A DNA stretch of 64,000 nt, from contig NZ_JABFDJ010000004.1 in NCBI RefSeq assembly GCF_013403925.1, positions 62,001-126,000 of the forward strand, in the 5' to 3' direction. Source of the DNA: Winogradskyella wichelsiae (lineage in GTDB: Bacteria; Bacteroidota; Bacteroidia; Flavobacteriales; Flavobacteriaceae). The notes below the pieces were generated by a model. It was not told the DNA's origin, did not search any database, and was given only the letters and a program-made list of their open reading frames with translations. A program made the position numbers and the translations under genes. How positions within the stretch are numbered: position 1 is the first letter of the stretch; every line of letters begins with the position of its first letter. Of the stretch, positions 44,682-53,368 are shown piece after piece.

Positions 44682-45047
44682 TTAATTAAAAAGGTTTTCT
44701 ATTTGCCATCTGGCCACAATACGCTTTCTACCAAAAGGAACTGCTTTTAAACGTCCTTGTTGTATCATTCTTTGAATGGTCCATCTACTTACTCCAATAA
44801 GTTGTGAGGCTTCTGTAACACTTAAAAAATCCTTGTTATTTACTGCATTAGGATTATGAACCTCAACAATTTCTTTTTGTTGTTGCATATCTTCAGTAAG
44901 AGTAGCTTGAATTTTTTCTTTTCGTTTGCGTGCCTTATAGGCTCTTTTTGCACAAGTATCACCACAGTATTTAGTAACTGTTGTGCGTGCTGTAAACGCA
45001 TTACCGCAATGCTTACAAGTTTTAGGAATGAATAAATTACTGCTCAT
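44682..45047 (-). CDS. Zinc-ribbon plus HTH protein, excisionase-like
   Basis: About 121 residues from the ATG at 45047 (the frame runs to 45137, but MSSNLF is the usual start in this family as I recall it). N-terminal CKHCG...KYCGDTC zinc-binding part followed by basic residues, then a C-terminal excisionase HTH (LSVTEASQLIGVSRWTIQRMIQQGRLKAVPFGRKR). It stands 7 bp upstream of the integrase and likely directs or regulates excision. Confidence 0.85.
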   Translation of the reverse strand: MSSNLFIPKTCKHCGNAFTARTTVTKYCGDTCAKRAYKARKRKEKIQATLTEDMQQQKEIVEVHNPNAVNNKDFLSVTEASQLIGVSRWTIQRMIQQGRLKAVPFGRKRIVARWQIENLFN

Positions 45048-45263
45048 AAATGGTGCTTTATGTAGCGTAATGGTGCAACGTGGTGCGTTATGGTGCATCA
45101 TTTCGCCAATATCTTCGCCAACAGAAATGGGCAACAATTCTATATTTTAGGCAACAGATATACAACAAATTTAATCAAAAAAGAGCAAATAAACAACAAA
45201 CAAAAGAAGATAAAATACTATAAAGTCAACAATAACAAGGGATTAACAAATAAAAGAAAGTAA

Positions 45264-45279
45264 GTTACTTCCCGATACA
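45264..45279. repeat. Island attachment repeat, mnmE end
   Basis: GTTACTTCCCGATACA, overlapping the stop codon and last four codons of mnmE (Cys-Ile-Gly-Lys). Direct repeat of 24937-24952 with one synonymous mismatch. Confidence 0.82.
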
Positions 45280-46671
45280 GAAATTAGCAAAAATATTACC
45301 TAACAAATCATCATTAGTAATCTCACCTGTAATCTCACCAAAGTGGTATAAAGCCTGACGAATATCAATTGCCAATAAATCACCTGATAAATCGGTTTCT
45401 AAGCCATATTGAACTTTCTGAACTTCTTCAAAAGCTTTTAACAACGCATCATAATGACGAGAATTTGTTACAATAGTTTCGTTATTTCTTAAAGCTCCTG
45501 TATTAATTAAATTGAGTAATTTGTTTGTTAGTTGCTCCACTCCAAATCCTGTTTTAGCAGAAATAGGAATCACATTTGAAGCCTTTGACTCTAAAGCTGT
45601 AGTAATCGTTGCTAATTCAGAATCTGTAATCTGATCTATTTTATTCAGAATAACCAACAACTGTTTTTGAGGAAACTTGTTTTTTACTTTTTCGATTTCA
45701 ATTAAAAAGTTATCAATAGCTTTACCTCCAGCCGCTAATTGTGGACTTCCTATTAAAAACATCACAACTTGTGCTTGCTCTATTTTTTCGAAAGTTTTCT
45801 TAATTCCAATGCTCTCTACAACATCTTCAGTTTCACGGATACCAGCAGTATCTATAAATCGGAACCCAATACCTCCTATTGAAATTTCATCTTCAATTGT
45901 ATCTCTAGTGGTTCCTGCAATTTCAGAAACGATGGCTCTATCTTCATTTAACAAAGCATTTAACAACGTTGATTTCCCAACATTTGGCTCACCTACAATT
46001 GCAACGGGGATCCCGTTTTTAATTACATTTCCAACGGCAAAAGAATCTATTAAACGTTTCAACACAAAATTGATACGCTCTATCAATTGTTTAAATTGGG
46101 TTCGGTTTGCAAACTCAACATCTTCTTCTGCAAAATCTAACTCTAATTCTATTAGCGATGCAAAGTTCATTAGCTCTTCACGTAATTTTGCGATTTCAGA
46201 CGAAAAACCACCACGCATCTGCTGCATGGCTATTTGATGAGATGCTTCATTATCACTAGAAATTAAATCGGCAACTGCTTCTGCCTGACTTAAATCTAAC
46301 TTGCCATTTAGAAAAGCACGCAATGTAAACTCACCTGCAGACGCCATTCTACAGCCCTTTCTTAAAAATAACTGAATAATTTCTTGTTGAATATAAGATG
46401 ATCCATGACAAGATATTTCAATAACATTTTCTCCCGTATAAGAATTAGGATCTTTAAATACAGAAACTAAAACTTCATCTATAGTTCTGTTATCTTCAAT
46501 GATATGACCTAAATGAATGGTATGTGTTGCCTGTTTCTTTAAATCCTTATTAGAAATCGATTTAAAATAATTAGACGCAATAACTATGGCATCTGGTCCA
46601 GACAAGCGTATAACCGCAATAGCACCACTTCCAGATGGCGTTGCTAAAGCTACAATAGTATCATTATGCAT
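45265..46671 (-). CDS. mnmE: tRNA modification GTPase MnmE
   Basis: 468 residues, full length. N-terminal tetrahydrofolate-binding domain (ATPSGSGAIAVIRLSGPDA), helical domain, inserted G domain with GEPNVGKSTLLN (G1), AGTTRDT (G2), DTAGIRE (G3) and NKID (G4), and the closing C-I-G-K with the conserved Cys. With MnmG it makes the cmnm5 modification of wobble uridine in certain tRNAs. The 3' end is the integration site of the island; the reading frame is intact, so the island restores the C-terminus. Confidence 0.98.
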   Translation of the reverse strand: MHNDTIVALATPSGSGAIAVIRLSGPDAIVIASNYFKSISNKDLKKQATHTIHLGHIIEDNRTIDEVLVSVFKDPNSYTGENVIEISCHGSSYIQQEIIQLFLRKGCRMASAGEFTLRAFLNGKLDLSQAEAVADLISSDNEASHQIAMQQMRGGFSSEIAKLREELMNFASLIELELDFAEEDVEFANRTQFKQLIERINFVLKRLIDSFAVGNVIKNGIPVAIVGEPNVGKSTLLNALLNEDRAIVSEIAGTTRDTIEDEISIGGIGFRFIDTAGIRETEDVVESIGIKKTFEKIEQAQVVMFLIGSPQLAAGGKAIDNFLIEIEKVKNKFPQKQLLVILNKIDQITDSELATITTALESKASNVIPISAKTGFGVEQLTNKLLNLINTGALRNNETIVTNSRHYDALLKAFEEVQKVQYGLETDLSGDLLAIDIRQALYHFGEITGEITNDDLLGNIFANFCIGK

Positions 46672-46760
46672 GTTTTAATTCTTTGATGCAAAAGTATTGT
46701 AATTTATACGATTGTTTAAATATTATCCTCACCAACTTTGAGAGTTATGATTTAGAGGTT

Positions 46761-46789
46761 TGCTATCTAAGCTTTGTTTTTATATTTGT
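46761..46789 (+). promoter_or_regulatory. Bacteroidota-type promoter
   Basis: TTG (46761-46763), 18 bases, TATATTTG (46782-46789), an exact match to the TTG / TAnnTTTG pattern. It lies 33 bp upstream of the TlpA-like gene start. Confidence 0.7.
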
Positions 46790-46821
46790 AATATATTAAA
46801 ATTATAAAATAGCTATCTATT

Positions 46822-47955
46822 ATGAAAAGACTCGTTACAATTGCAATGATCAGCTTACTTTTTTTAGGTTGTAAATCAGAACCAAAGCGAACCGATTTTA
46901 TTATTAACGGAACTGCCAAAGATATCTACAATGGAGTACGTGCCTATTTAAAAGTAAAACAACAAAACGGAAGAGCTAGAGTGATTGATACAGCTATTGT
47001 TGTTAATGAAAAATTTACTTTTACAGGTAATGTACTAAATCCTACACTTTCATTAATAGCGATAAACTCTGTAAATGGTGAGTTAGATTTTATGTTAGAA
47101 AACAATCAGATTGATATAAACATTAACAAATCTGATATTAAACAATCTACAATTATTGGTTCTGAATCTCATGCAGACTATAAAATTTATAGAGATAATA
47201 TATTAGAATTAGTTAAAGAAACTAAGCGCTTAAAAATGCAATTAAGAAATAGAAAAATAAGAGATTCTATATCTAAACTTCACAAAATAGCTGAAAAGAA
47301 ACAACAAGAAGCACCAATTAATTTTATCGATACGCATAGAGATAGTTATTATAGTTTAAATTTAATGGAACAAGAAATTTCTAAAAATAATGCAGACATT
47401 GAAGCTTATCTTAAAGCTTTTAATAACTTAGATTCTGATATAAAATCTTCTACAAAAGGTAATGCTATTAAAATAAATCTCGAGAAATCATTGGCTGATT
47501 ACTTAAAAACAGCTCAAATTGAAATAGGTAAAGTAGCACCAAATTTTGAAGCTCCAAATCCTGATGGTAAAATGGTTAGTCTTAATGATGTAAAAGGTAA
47601 AGTGACCATCATAGATTTCTGGGCAGCTTGGTGTGGTCCTTGTCGTCGTGAAAATCCTAATGTGGTTAGAATCTACAACAAATACCATGATCAAGGCTTA
47701 GAAATTATTGGGGTGTCTTTAGATGGAACACGCAATCAAAAAGATCCTAAAAACGCTTGGCTAAACGCAATTAAAAAGGATAAACTAACTTGGACACACG
47801 TTTCTAACTTACAATATTTTAAAGATCCTATTGTAGAACTTTACAATGTTACAGCTATACCGGCCACTTTTATCTTAGATAAAGATGGTAAAATTGCAGC
47901 TAAAAACCTTAGAGGAAGAGCATTGGAATTAAAAGTGCAAGAACTTTTAAAATAA
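46822..47955 (+). CDS. TlpA-like thioredoxin-fold lipoprotein
   Basis: 377 residues. Lipoprotein signal with lipobox FLGC (Cys17). N-terminal DUF4369-like strand domain (about 25-110), helical linker, then a thioredoxin/AhpC-TSA domain with active site WCGPC (Cys271, Cys274) and cis-Pro region TAIPATF. It is an envelope disulfide oxidoreductase of the TlpA/ResA type, common in several copies in flavobacteria. Single gene between its own promoter and a terminator. Confidence 0.93.
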   Translation: MKRLVTIAMISLLFLGCKSEPKRTDFIINGTAKDIYNGVRAYLKVKQQNGRARVIDTAIVVNEKFTFTGNVLNPTLSLIAINSVNGELDFMLENNQIDININKSDIKQSTIIGSESHADYKIYRDNILELVKETKRLKMQLRNRKIRDSISKLHKIAEKKQQEAPINFIDTHRDSYYSLNLMEQEISKNNADIEAYLKAFNNLDSDIKSSTKGNAIKINLEKSLADYLKTAQIEIGKVAPNFEAPNPDGKMVSLNDVKGKVTIIDFWAAWCGPCRRENPNVVRIYNKYHDQGLEIIGVSLDGTRNQKDPKNAWLNAIKKDKLTWTHVSNLQYFKDPIVELYNVTAIPATFILDKDGKIAAKNLRGRALELKVQELLK

Positions 47956-47960
47956 ACATC

Positions 47961-47999
47961 AAAAAAAGCCTTTAAAGAAAATTTAAAGGCTTTTTTTTT
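47961..47999. terminator. Bidirectional terminator
   Basis: AAAGCCTTTAAA, a 5-base loop region, and TTTAAAGGCTTT flanked by A and T runs. It serves both the TlpA-like gene and the converging gene at 48035. Confidence 0.85.
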
Positions 48000-48034
48000 A
48001 TATCAATAAGTTAATAAAATTCTAAATAGAAAAG

Positions 48035-49843
48035 TTAAGCCAATTCTAATTCGGGAATTTTAACAGCTATCAATTCTTCTTTATTTATCTGAAGTTCTTC
48101 TTGAATAGTTTTATATTCTGAAGTAATTGATGCTACAAACACATCTTGATAGTATGCAATACCATCGAATAAATGGCTTTTAAAAGCATTCCATTTTTTT
48201 ATTTGTTTAGCAGAAAGATCTTCAGACATAGTCTCTATTTCATTTTTTAAATAATCGATATACATCTTTAATTCTTTAACAAACATATTAGGACGCTTAA
48301 CATTAGAAAGTACAGATGCATTTCCATTAATATGCTTCATCATTTCAAACAAAGAGACTTCCTTATCAAAATAAGCTAAATTAGGACCAGGGCATATAAC
48401 AACGCCTTGCTCCTGCCCTTTTATGCTAATCTCATTTTCTAAATAAGAGGCATTTGCTAAACCTACACAAAGACAAGCTTTCTCGGTTATTTTAGCTTTT
48501 GCATTAGCATAAGCTTTTGAAGATAAATCTGCTTTTTCAGATTCTAATGCTTCCAATTTAATATCCTGATATTTCTTAGAAGCTGTACAAATCCCTTCGG
48601 CTCCAAACTCTTTACTTAGAGCCAATAATTTTTTAGGACAAGAACTTCCTGCTTTATCATTATCAATACGTTTTTGTTTATGAAATTCATTAGATGTGCC
48701 TTTAATAGTATTAAAAGGAACTCCTAAAGGTGATATTCCGCTTAAATACAAATCTTTTTCTTTAGCGTTTGCTAATAAATCTCGTGTTACTTTATCTACA
48801 GAGGTTGCTTCTGGCACTAATAAAAACGGTGTTCCCCAACCTACAGAATCTACATTATAATTATCAAGTAAAAAAGATTGCTCATCAGCAGTACCAACTC
48901 CTCCTTGAACAGTAATTTTCAACTCTAAAGGTTGCTCTGGTATTACCAATTCTTTTTGACTTAAGCCTTTTACATAAACTTCATAAGTATCGTTTATTAA
49001 TTCTGATTTTTTAGTTTTAAATTCCTCTAAAATAGGACCTAATAAAAAACCTTCGGTAGCAAAAGCATGTCCGCCACAGTTTAATCCCGATTCTATTCTA
49101 TATTCTGAAACCCAAAGTCCTTTTTTTGCTAAAAATTTTCCTTGAATCGTTGCAGAACGATAATCACTAACTTTTAAAATGATTTTCTTTTTTAATTGTC
49201 CATTTCCATCAGGAAAGAAGTCTTTAAAGTTCTCAAAATAACTGTACAGTCGTGGATTCATTCCTGCAGAAAGTACTACAGAAGAACTTAGGTTACTATT
49301 AGCAAATCCTCTAAGTGAAGCATGAGCATCATTAAACGCGGTTGGAAGTTGTTCCCCTTTTTCAAAATTATCTTTATCAACTTTGGTCATGATGTTAACA
49401 TCAATATCCCCTGCTTTCAAATGTGTTTCTAAATAAGCTTTAATGTGGTCCTTAAACGCTGCTCCTTCTTGTAATAAGTTAGAAAGCCCTTCTTTAAAGT
49501 CTGACTTATGCGGTAAGGTTGAAATAAAGTTTTCTAAAGCCAATTTACTTTCCGATAATTCAGCTTTAAACTTTGAGAATTTGTCTTTTACAATGGTATC
49601 CGCTAAGTTTAAATAGGACGTAATACGTTCTGCACGATAGTCGTGTGCCTTTTTTGTTATTTCTTTATATGGTAAGTTGAATTTCTTACTATAAAAAGCA
49701 TTCATTTTTTCTACAAGCTCGTCATCTATAATAGATATTACAGACGAAATACCATATTGAGCCACTCTAATTGGGCTATCTATAGTATAAGCTAATCCCA
49801 TAACTGGGATATGAAAATTATGTGTTGGGTGAGATGAAGCCAT
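48035..49843 (-). CDS. Conserved protein with nitronate-monooxygenase-like motifs
   Basis: About 602 residues from the ATG at 49843; the frame runs to 49909, but MASSHPTHNFHIPVMG is the natural start. Motifs IPVMGLAYTIDSPIRVAQYGI at the start, GGHAFATEGFLLGPIL, VQGGVGTADEQ and VDSVGWGTPFLLVPEATSVD in the middle recall the TIM-barrel flavin enzymes of the nitronate monooxygenase/FabK group. The C-terminal half contains several Cys (SCPKK, GICT, ACLCVG, VICPGPN) that might bind a cofactor. Known to me only as a conserved flavobacterial protein; reaction unknown. Confidence 0.6.
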   Translation of the reverse strand: MASSHPTHNFHIPVMGLAYTIDSPIRVAQYGISSVISIIDDELVEKMNAFYSKKFNLPYKEITKKAHDYRAERITSYLNLADTIVKDKFSKFKAELSESKLALENFISTLPHKSDFKEGLSNLLQEGAAFKDHIKAYLETHLKAGDIDVNIMTKVDKDNFEKGEQLPTAFNDAHASLRGFANSNLSSSVVLSAGMNPRLYSYFENFKDFFPDGNGQLKKKIILKVSDYRSATIQGKFLAKKGLWVSEYRIESGLNCGGHAFATEGFLLGPILEEFKTKKSELINDTYEVYVKGLSQKELVIPEQPLELKITVQGGVGTADEQSFLLDNYNVDSVGWGTPFLLVPEATSVDKVTRDLLANAKEKDLYLSGISPLGVPFNTIKGTSNEFHKQKRIDNDKAGSSCPKKLLALSKEFGAEGICTASKKYQDIKLEALESEKADLSSKAYANAKAKITEKACLCVGLANASYLENEISIKGQEQGVVICPGPNLAYFDKEVSLFEMMKHINGNASVLSNVKRPNMFVKELKMYIDYLKNEIETMSEDLSAKQIKKWNAFKSHLFDGIAYYQDVFVASITSEYKTIQEELQINKEELIAVKIPELELA

Positions 49844-49948
49844 CTTTTTTATTTTTAAAATTAGATAAGCTACGAATATAGACTCATCACTTTCTAAAAA
49901 ACATGACAATTGTCATACAACCTCAACCTTTATTTAATAAGCTAACAC

Positions 49949-50602
49949 TTAATTAAGTTTCCCTGTTTTATAGAGTACAAAAAGAATAATGATAGGGATT
50001 GCCAAAATACCAACATGTAATAAATCGGTTTCAAATAGGCTTGGCATCATTATTAATGTCACCACATAACCACCAATAGCACCACCAAAGTGAGCATCAT
50101 GCCCTATATTACCAATTCTATTTTTCATTCCATATATTGAATAAAGCAAGTAACCAATACCAAAAATATAACCTGGAATAGGGATTGGTATAAACATCAT
50201 ATATAAACTCATTTGTGGCTGAAGTAAAATAGCGGCATATAAAATTCCGGTAACAGCTCCACTAGCTCCTATTGCACTATACCAATCTTCATCTTTATGA
50301 AAATAAAGCGAAAGTAAGTTTCCAAATATTAAACTCGCCATATAAATAATAACAAATTTAACAGAACCTAATTGCATAATTACAGCATCTGCAAACATGT
50401 AAAGTGTAAACATATTAAACAATAAATGTGTAATATCTGCATGTAAGAATCCAGAGCTAATCATTCTTATTTGCTCACCGCGTTTTATGCTCCCAACATT
50501 AAATTTATAGCGTTCAAAAAACATACGATCACCAAATCCTTTATAGGAAAAAAGAGCGTTTGCAACAATGATTACTATTGTTACGATACTTAAATTATAC
50601 AT
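49949..50602 (-). CDS. Rhomboid-family intramembrane serine protease
   Basis: 217 residues with six hydrophobic helices. Catalytic Ser114 in GASGAVTG and His171 in GHDAHFGGAIGG, plus HLLFNMFTL in the second helix, are the rhomboid hallmarks. It would cleave membrane proteins within the bilayer; substrate unknown. Divergent from the acyltransferase gene at 50663, with face-to-face promoters. Confidence 0.95.
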   Translation of the reverse strand: MYNLSIVTIVIIVANALFSYKGFGDRMFFERYKFNVGSIKRGEQIRMISSGFLHADITHLLFNMFTLYMFADAVIMQLGSVKFVIIYMASLIFGNLLSLYFHKDEDWYSAIGASGAVTGILYAAILLQPQMSLYMMFIPIPIPGYIFGIGYLLYSIYGMKNRIGNIGHDAHFGGAIGGYVVTLIMMPSLFETDLLHVGILAIPIIILFVLYKTGKLN

Positions 50603-50622
50603 AAATTCTAAATCTTATAAAT

Positions 50623-50639
50623 CAAATATAATATATTTG
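50623..50639. promoter_or_regulatory. Back-to-back -7 elements for the rhomboid and acyltransferase genes
   Basis: CAAATATA (50623-50630, i.e. TATATTTG on the minus strand) and TATATTTG (50632-50639) are two exact TAnnTTTG elements 1 bp apart on opposite strands. They lie 21 bp and 24 bp from the two start codons. Clear -33 elements were not found, so the two may compete. Confidence 0.5.
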
Positions 50640-50662
50640 CGCCTTAACACTAACATAGTTTA

Positions 50663-51553
50663 ATGCAACTTATTGCTTACATCATAATCTACCCAATTCT
50701 TTGGCTAGTTTCTATATTACCTTTTAGATTACTCTATGGGCTTTCTGATGTTATTTACTTTTTAATTTACAGAGTTATAAGCTACCGTAAGTCTACTGTA
50801 AAAGAAAATCTAAGATTGGTTTTCCCTGATAAATCAGAAAAAGAAGTCTCTAAAATAACGAGTCAGTTTTACCACCACTTTTGTGATATGATGGTCGAAG
50901 CTATAAAATCATTAACAATTACAGAAGCGCAAATGAATAAACGCTTCAAATTTACCAACGTAGAACTTATTAGTGATTTAGAAGCAAAACAACGCAGCAT
51001 CATTTTAATGTGTGCACATTATGGAAGCTGGGAATGGATTTTCATTTTACAAAAACACGTAAAACATAAAGGTTATGCTGTTTATAAACGTTTAGCCAAT
51101 AAGCATTTTGATAAATTAGTAAAACGCATTAGAGCAAAATATAACTCAGATCTTATTACTACAAAAGAGACCTATAAAGTTCTTTATGATAGTAAGAAAA
51201 AAGGTGAATTAACAATTAACGGATTTGTATCTGACCAATCTCCAAAAGCAACCAAAGCCTTTCATTGGAATGAGTTTATGGGTATAAAAGTCCCCATGTA
51301 CGTAGGTGCTGAAATATTAGCAAAAAGATTGGATATGGCTGTTGTATTTTTTAGTGTAAAACGTATTAAACGCGGTTATTACGAAACAACTTTTAAAACA
51401 ATTACAGAACACCCAAAAGAATTTAAGGATTACGAAATTACCGATCTATTTTTCAAATTAGTAGAAAAAGAAATTCTTGAAGCACCTCAATATTACCTTT
51501 GGACTCATAAACGATGGAAACACAGAGATAAAGTACCTACTAAATTCCTTTAA
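50663..51553 (+). CDS. Lysophospholipid / lipid A acyltransferase (LpxL/HtrB-like)
   Basis: 296 residues. N-terminal hydrophobic anchor (about 3-40), then HX4E motif His119/Glu124 (AHYGSWEW) and SDQSPK block of the LPLAT family. It would transfer acyl chains in lipid A or a related envelope lipid at the inner membrane. Single rightward gene, divergent from the rhomboid gene. Confidence 0.92.
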   Translation: MQLIAYIIIYPILWLVSILPFRLLYGLSDVIYFLIYRVISYRKSTVKENLRLVFPDKSEKEVSKITSQFYHHFCDMMVEAIKSLTITEAQMNKRFKFTNVELISDLEAKQRSIILMCAHYGSWEWIFILQKHVKHKGYAVYKRLANKHFDKLVKRIRAKYNSDLITTKETYKVLYDSKKKGELTINGFVSDQSPKATKAFHWNEFMGIKVPMYVGAEILAKRLDMAVVFFSVKRIKRGYYETTFKTITEHPKEFKDYEITDLFFKLVEKEILEAPQYYLWTHKRWKHRDKVPTKFL

Positions 51554-51791
51554 TTAATCCCTTTACAAAAAGAATCTAAGCGTAATTCTACTTATAAGAG
51601 GCAAAGACTATTTTAGTATTTAAACTAGGTTTTCTGCAGCAGTCTCGGGTTTCTGTAAATTAGTTTTTCATTTTAAAATAAAAAATCAAACTTTACTTCT
51701 TATTTTTTTTCTCCGTACTTCTTTGTGTAAACTCTAAGAATCTTTGTGAAAGTATTTTTCTCAAAAAATATCAAAGTAAAAAGCTTAGTTC

Positions 51792-53294
51792 TTACAACTC
51801 AAACCAAGCATCTACATTAGTCGCTTTACAATCTACATTAGCTATAGACTTGTGAATAAATTCATTATTGCATTTAGAATAATCATAATCCTTAGCCCAA
51901 TCAATATGATTTTTAGCTAAGTCTGCAATACTATTGCAAACATATTCAATTTCAGAATTTGTAGTTGTTGGATGAATAGACATACGAATCCAACCTGGCT
52001 TGCGTACTAAATCTCCAATAGAAATCTCATTAGTTAACTCATGCGACATTTGCTGATCTACATGAAGTAAAAAATGACCATAAGTACCAGCACAACTACA
52101 ACCACCACGTGTTTGAATACCAAATCTGTCATTCAATATTTTTACAGCTAGATTGAAGTGTAAGCCATCGATGTAAAAAGAAATTACACCTAGGCGATCT
52201 TTATGTTGACCAGCAAGAATATTGATATTAGAAATACCATCTAACTTATCAAAAATAATAGCGACCAACTCATGCTCGCGCTTTAAGATATTATCGACTC
52301 CCATTTGTTCTTTTAAACGAATAGAAAGTGCTGTTTTTATAGTTTGAAGAAATCCTGGTGTACCACCATCTTCACGGTCTTCAATATTATCGATATATCT
52401 GTGTTCTCCCCAAGGATTCGTCCAACTTACAGTTCCACCTCCTGGACAATCGGGAACCATATTTTTATATAGTTTTTTATTAAATACTAAAACACCTGAA
52501 GTTCCTGGTCCTCCTAAAAATTTATGAGGTGAAAAGAAAATAGCATCTAGTTGTGCTGCTTCATCTTCAGGGTGCATATCCATAGCAACATAAGGTGCAG
52601 AACAAGCAAAATCTACAAAACAGACACCTCCATGTTGATGCATCAGTTTTGCCACATCATGATGAGGAACTTGAATTCCTGTAACATTAGATGCCCCAAC
52701 AACAGAAGCTATTTTAATGATACAATCTTTATATTGATGTAATAATACTTCTAAATTCTTCAAACAAAATAAACCATCTTCATCTGGCGGAACCACTTCA
52801 ACTTTAGCTACAGTTTCTAACCATGTGGTTTGATTAGAGTGGTGTTCCATATGCGAAATAAAAACGACAGGTCTCATTTCATCTGGAATCGTTGTAAAGT
52901 TTTTTAAATTCTCAGGAATTTTTAATCCTAATATTCTTTGAAACTTATTAATCACTCCAGTCATACCATTTCCTGAGCAAATTAAAATATCATCCTCATT
53001 AGCATTAACGTGATCTTTAATAATATGCTTCGCTTTATGGTAGGCTTTTGTCATTGCTGTACCAGACACTGTAGTTTCGGTATGTGTATTGGCCACAAAG
53101 GGTCCAAAATCGTTACATAACTTTTCTTCAATAGGTCGGTATAAACGACCAGAAGCTGTCCAATCGGTATAAATGATTTTTTGTTCACCAAAAGGCGATT
53201 CAAACATTTGATTTTGACCTATAATATGTTGTCTAAACTGACTAAAATAAGTTTCTAATTCAGTTACTTTGTTTGTGTTTGTTTCTAAAATCAT
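51792..53294 (-). CDS. Class V aminotransferase, cysteine-desulfurase-like PLP enzyme
   Basis: 500 residues, longer than typical IscS/SufS (about 400). PLP-binding Lys in FFSPHKFLGGPGTSGV, plus NGMTGVINK, FISHMEHHSNQTTW and VDFACSAPYVAMD match fold type I class V enzymes. A Cys pair near RGGCSCAGTYG lies in the region of the desulfurase active-site loop. Exact substrate not clear. About 75 bp downstream of the phosphohexomutase gene on the same strand. Confidence 0.88.
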   Translation of the reverse strand: MILETNTNKVTELETYFSQFRQHIIGQNQMFESPFGEQKIIYTDWTASGRLYRPIEEKLCNDFGPFVANTHTETTVSGTAMTKAYHKAKHIIKDHVNANEDDILICSGNGMTGVINKFQRILGLKIPENLKNFTTIPDEMRPVVFISHMEHHSNQTTWLETVAKVEVVPPDEDGLFCLKNLEVLLHQYKDCIIKIASVVGASNVTGIQVPHHDVAKLMHQHGGVCFVDFACSAPYVAMDMHPEDEAAQLDAIFFSPHKFLGGPGTSGVLVFNKKLYKNMVPDCPGGGTVSWTNPWGEHRYIDNIEDREDGGTPGFLQTIKTALSIRLKEQMGVDNILKREHELVAIIFDKLDGISNINILAGQHKDRLGVISFYIDGLHFNLAVKILNDRFGIQTRGGCSCAGTYGHFLLHVDQQMSHELTNEISIGDLVRKPGWIRMSIHPTTTNSEIEYVCNSIADLAKNHIDWAKDYDYSKCNNEFIHKSIANVDCKATNVDAWFEL

Positions 53295-53368
53295 CCTTCT
53301 ATCACTTTACCAATTAAGACCGATCTTAATTTTTTTTATTACTCTAGCTTTAATCTAATATCTCAAGG

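Larger units (their letters stand above)
24937..45279. mobile_element. Integrative genomic island at the 3' end of mnmE
   Basis: About 20.3 kb bounded by direct repeats (24937-24952 and 45264-45279), with a tyrosine recombinase and an excisionase-like HTH gene just inside the mnmE end. Insertion at the 3' end of mnmE (trmE/thdF) is known for SGI1-type islands; use of the same gene here by an unrelated flavobacterial integrase is inferred from the repeats. Cargo: Argonaute operon, heavy-metal efflux operon, DUF6266 and DUF6943-like proteins. Replication-type genes: BT4734-like and PriCT-2/DUF3987. No relaxase, coupling protein or Tra genes are present, so self-transfer is unlikely. Confidence 0.85.

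Noticed and set aside
24937..45279. CRISPR array or restriction-modification genes beside the Argonaute.
   Set aside because: No regularly spaced repeats and no methylase or nuclease gene found in the island.
49873..49886. CGAATATAGACTCA, identical to one half of LytTR-like site 3.
   Set aside because: No second half 21 bp away and wrong orientation for the gene at 48035; treated as chance.
51554..51791. Possible small gene between the acyltransferase and the aminotransferase.
   Set aside because: AT-rich with no frame of convincing composition and no clear terminator.
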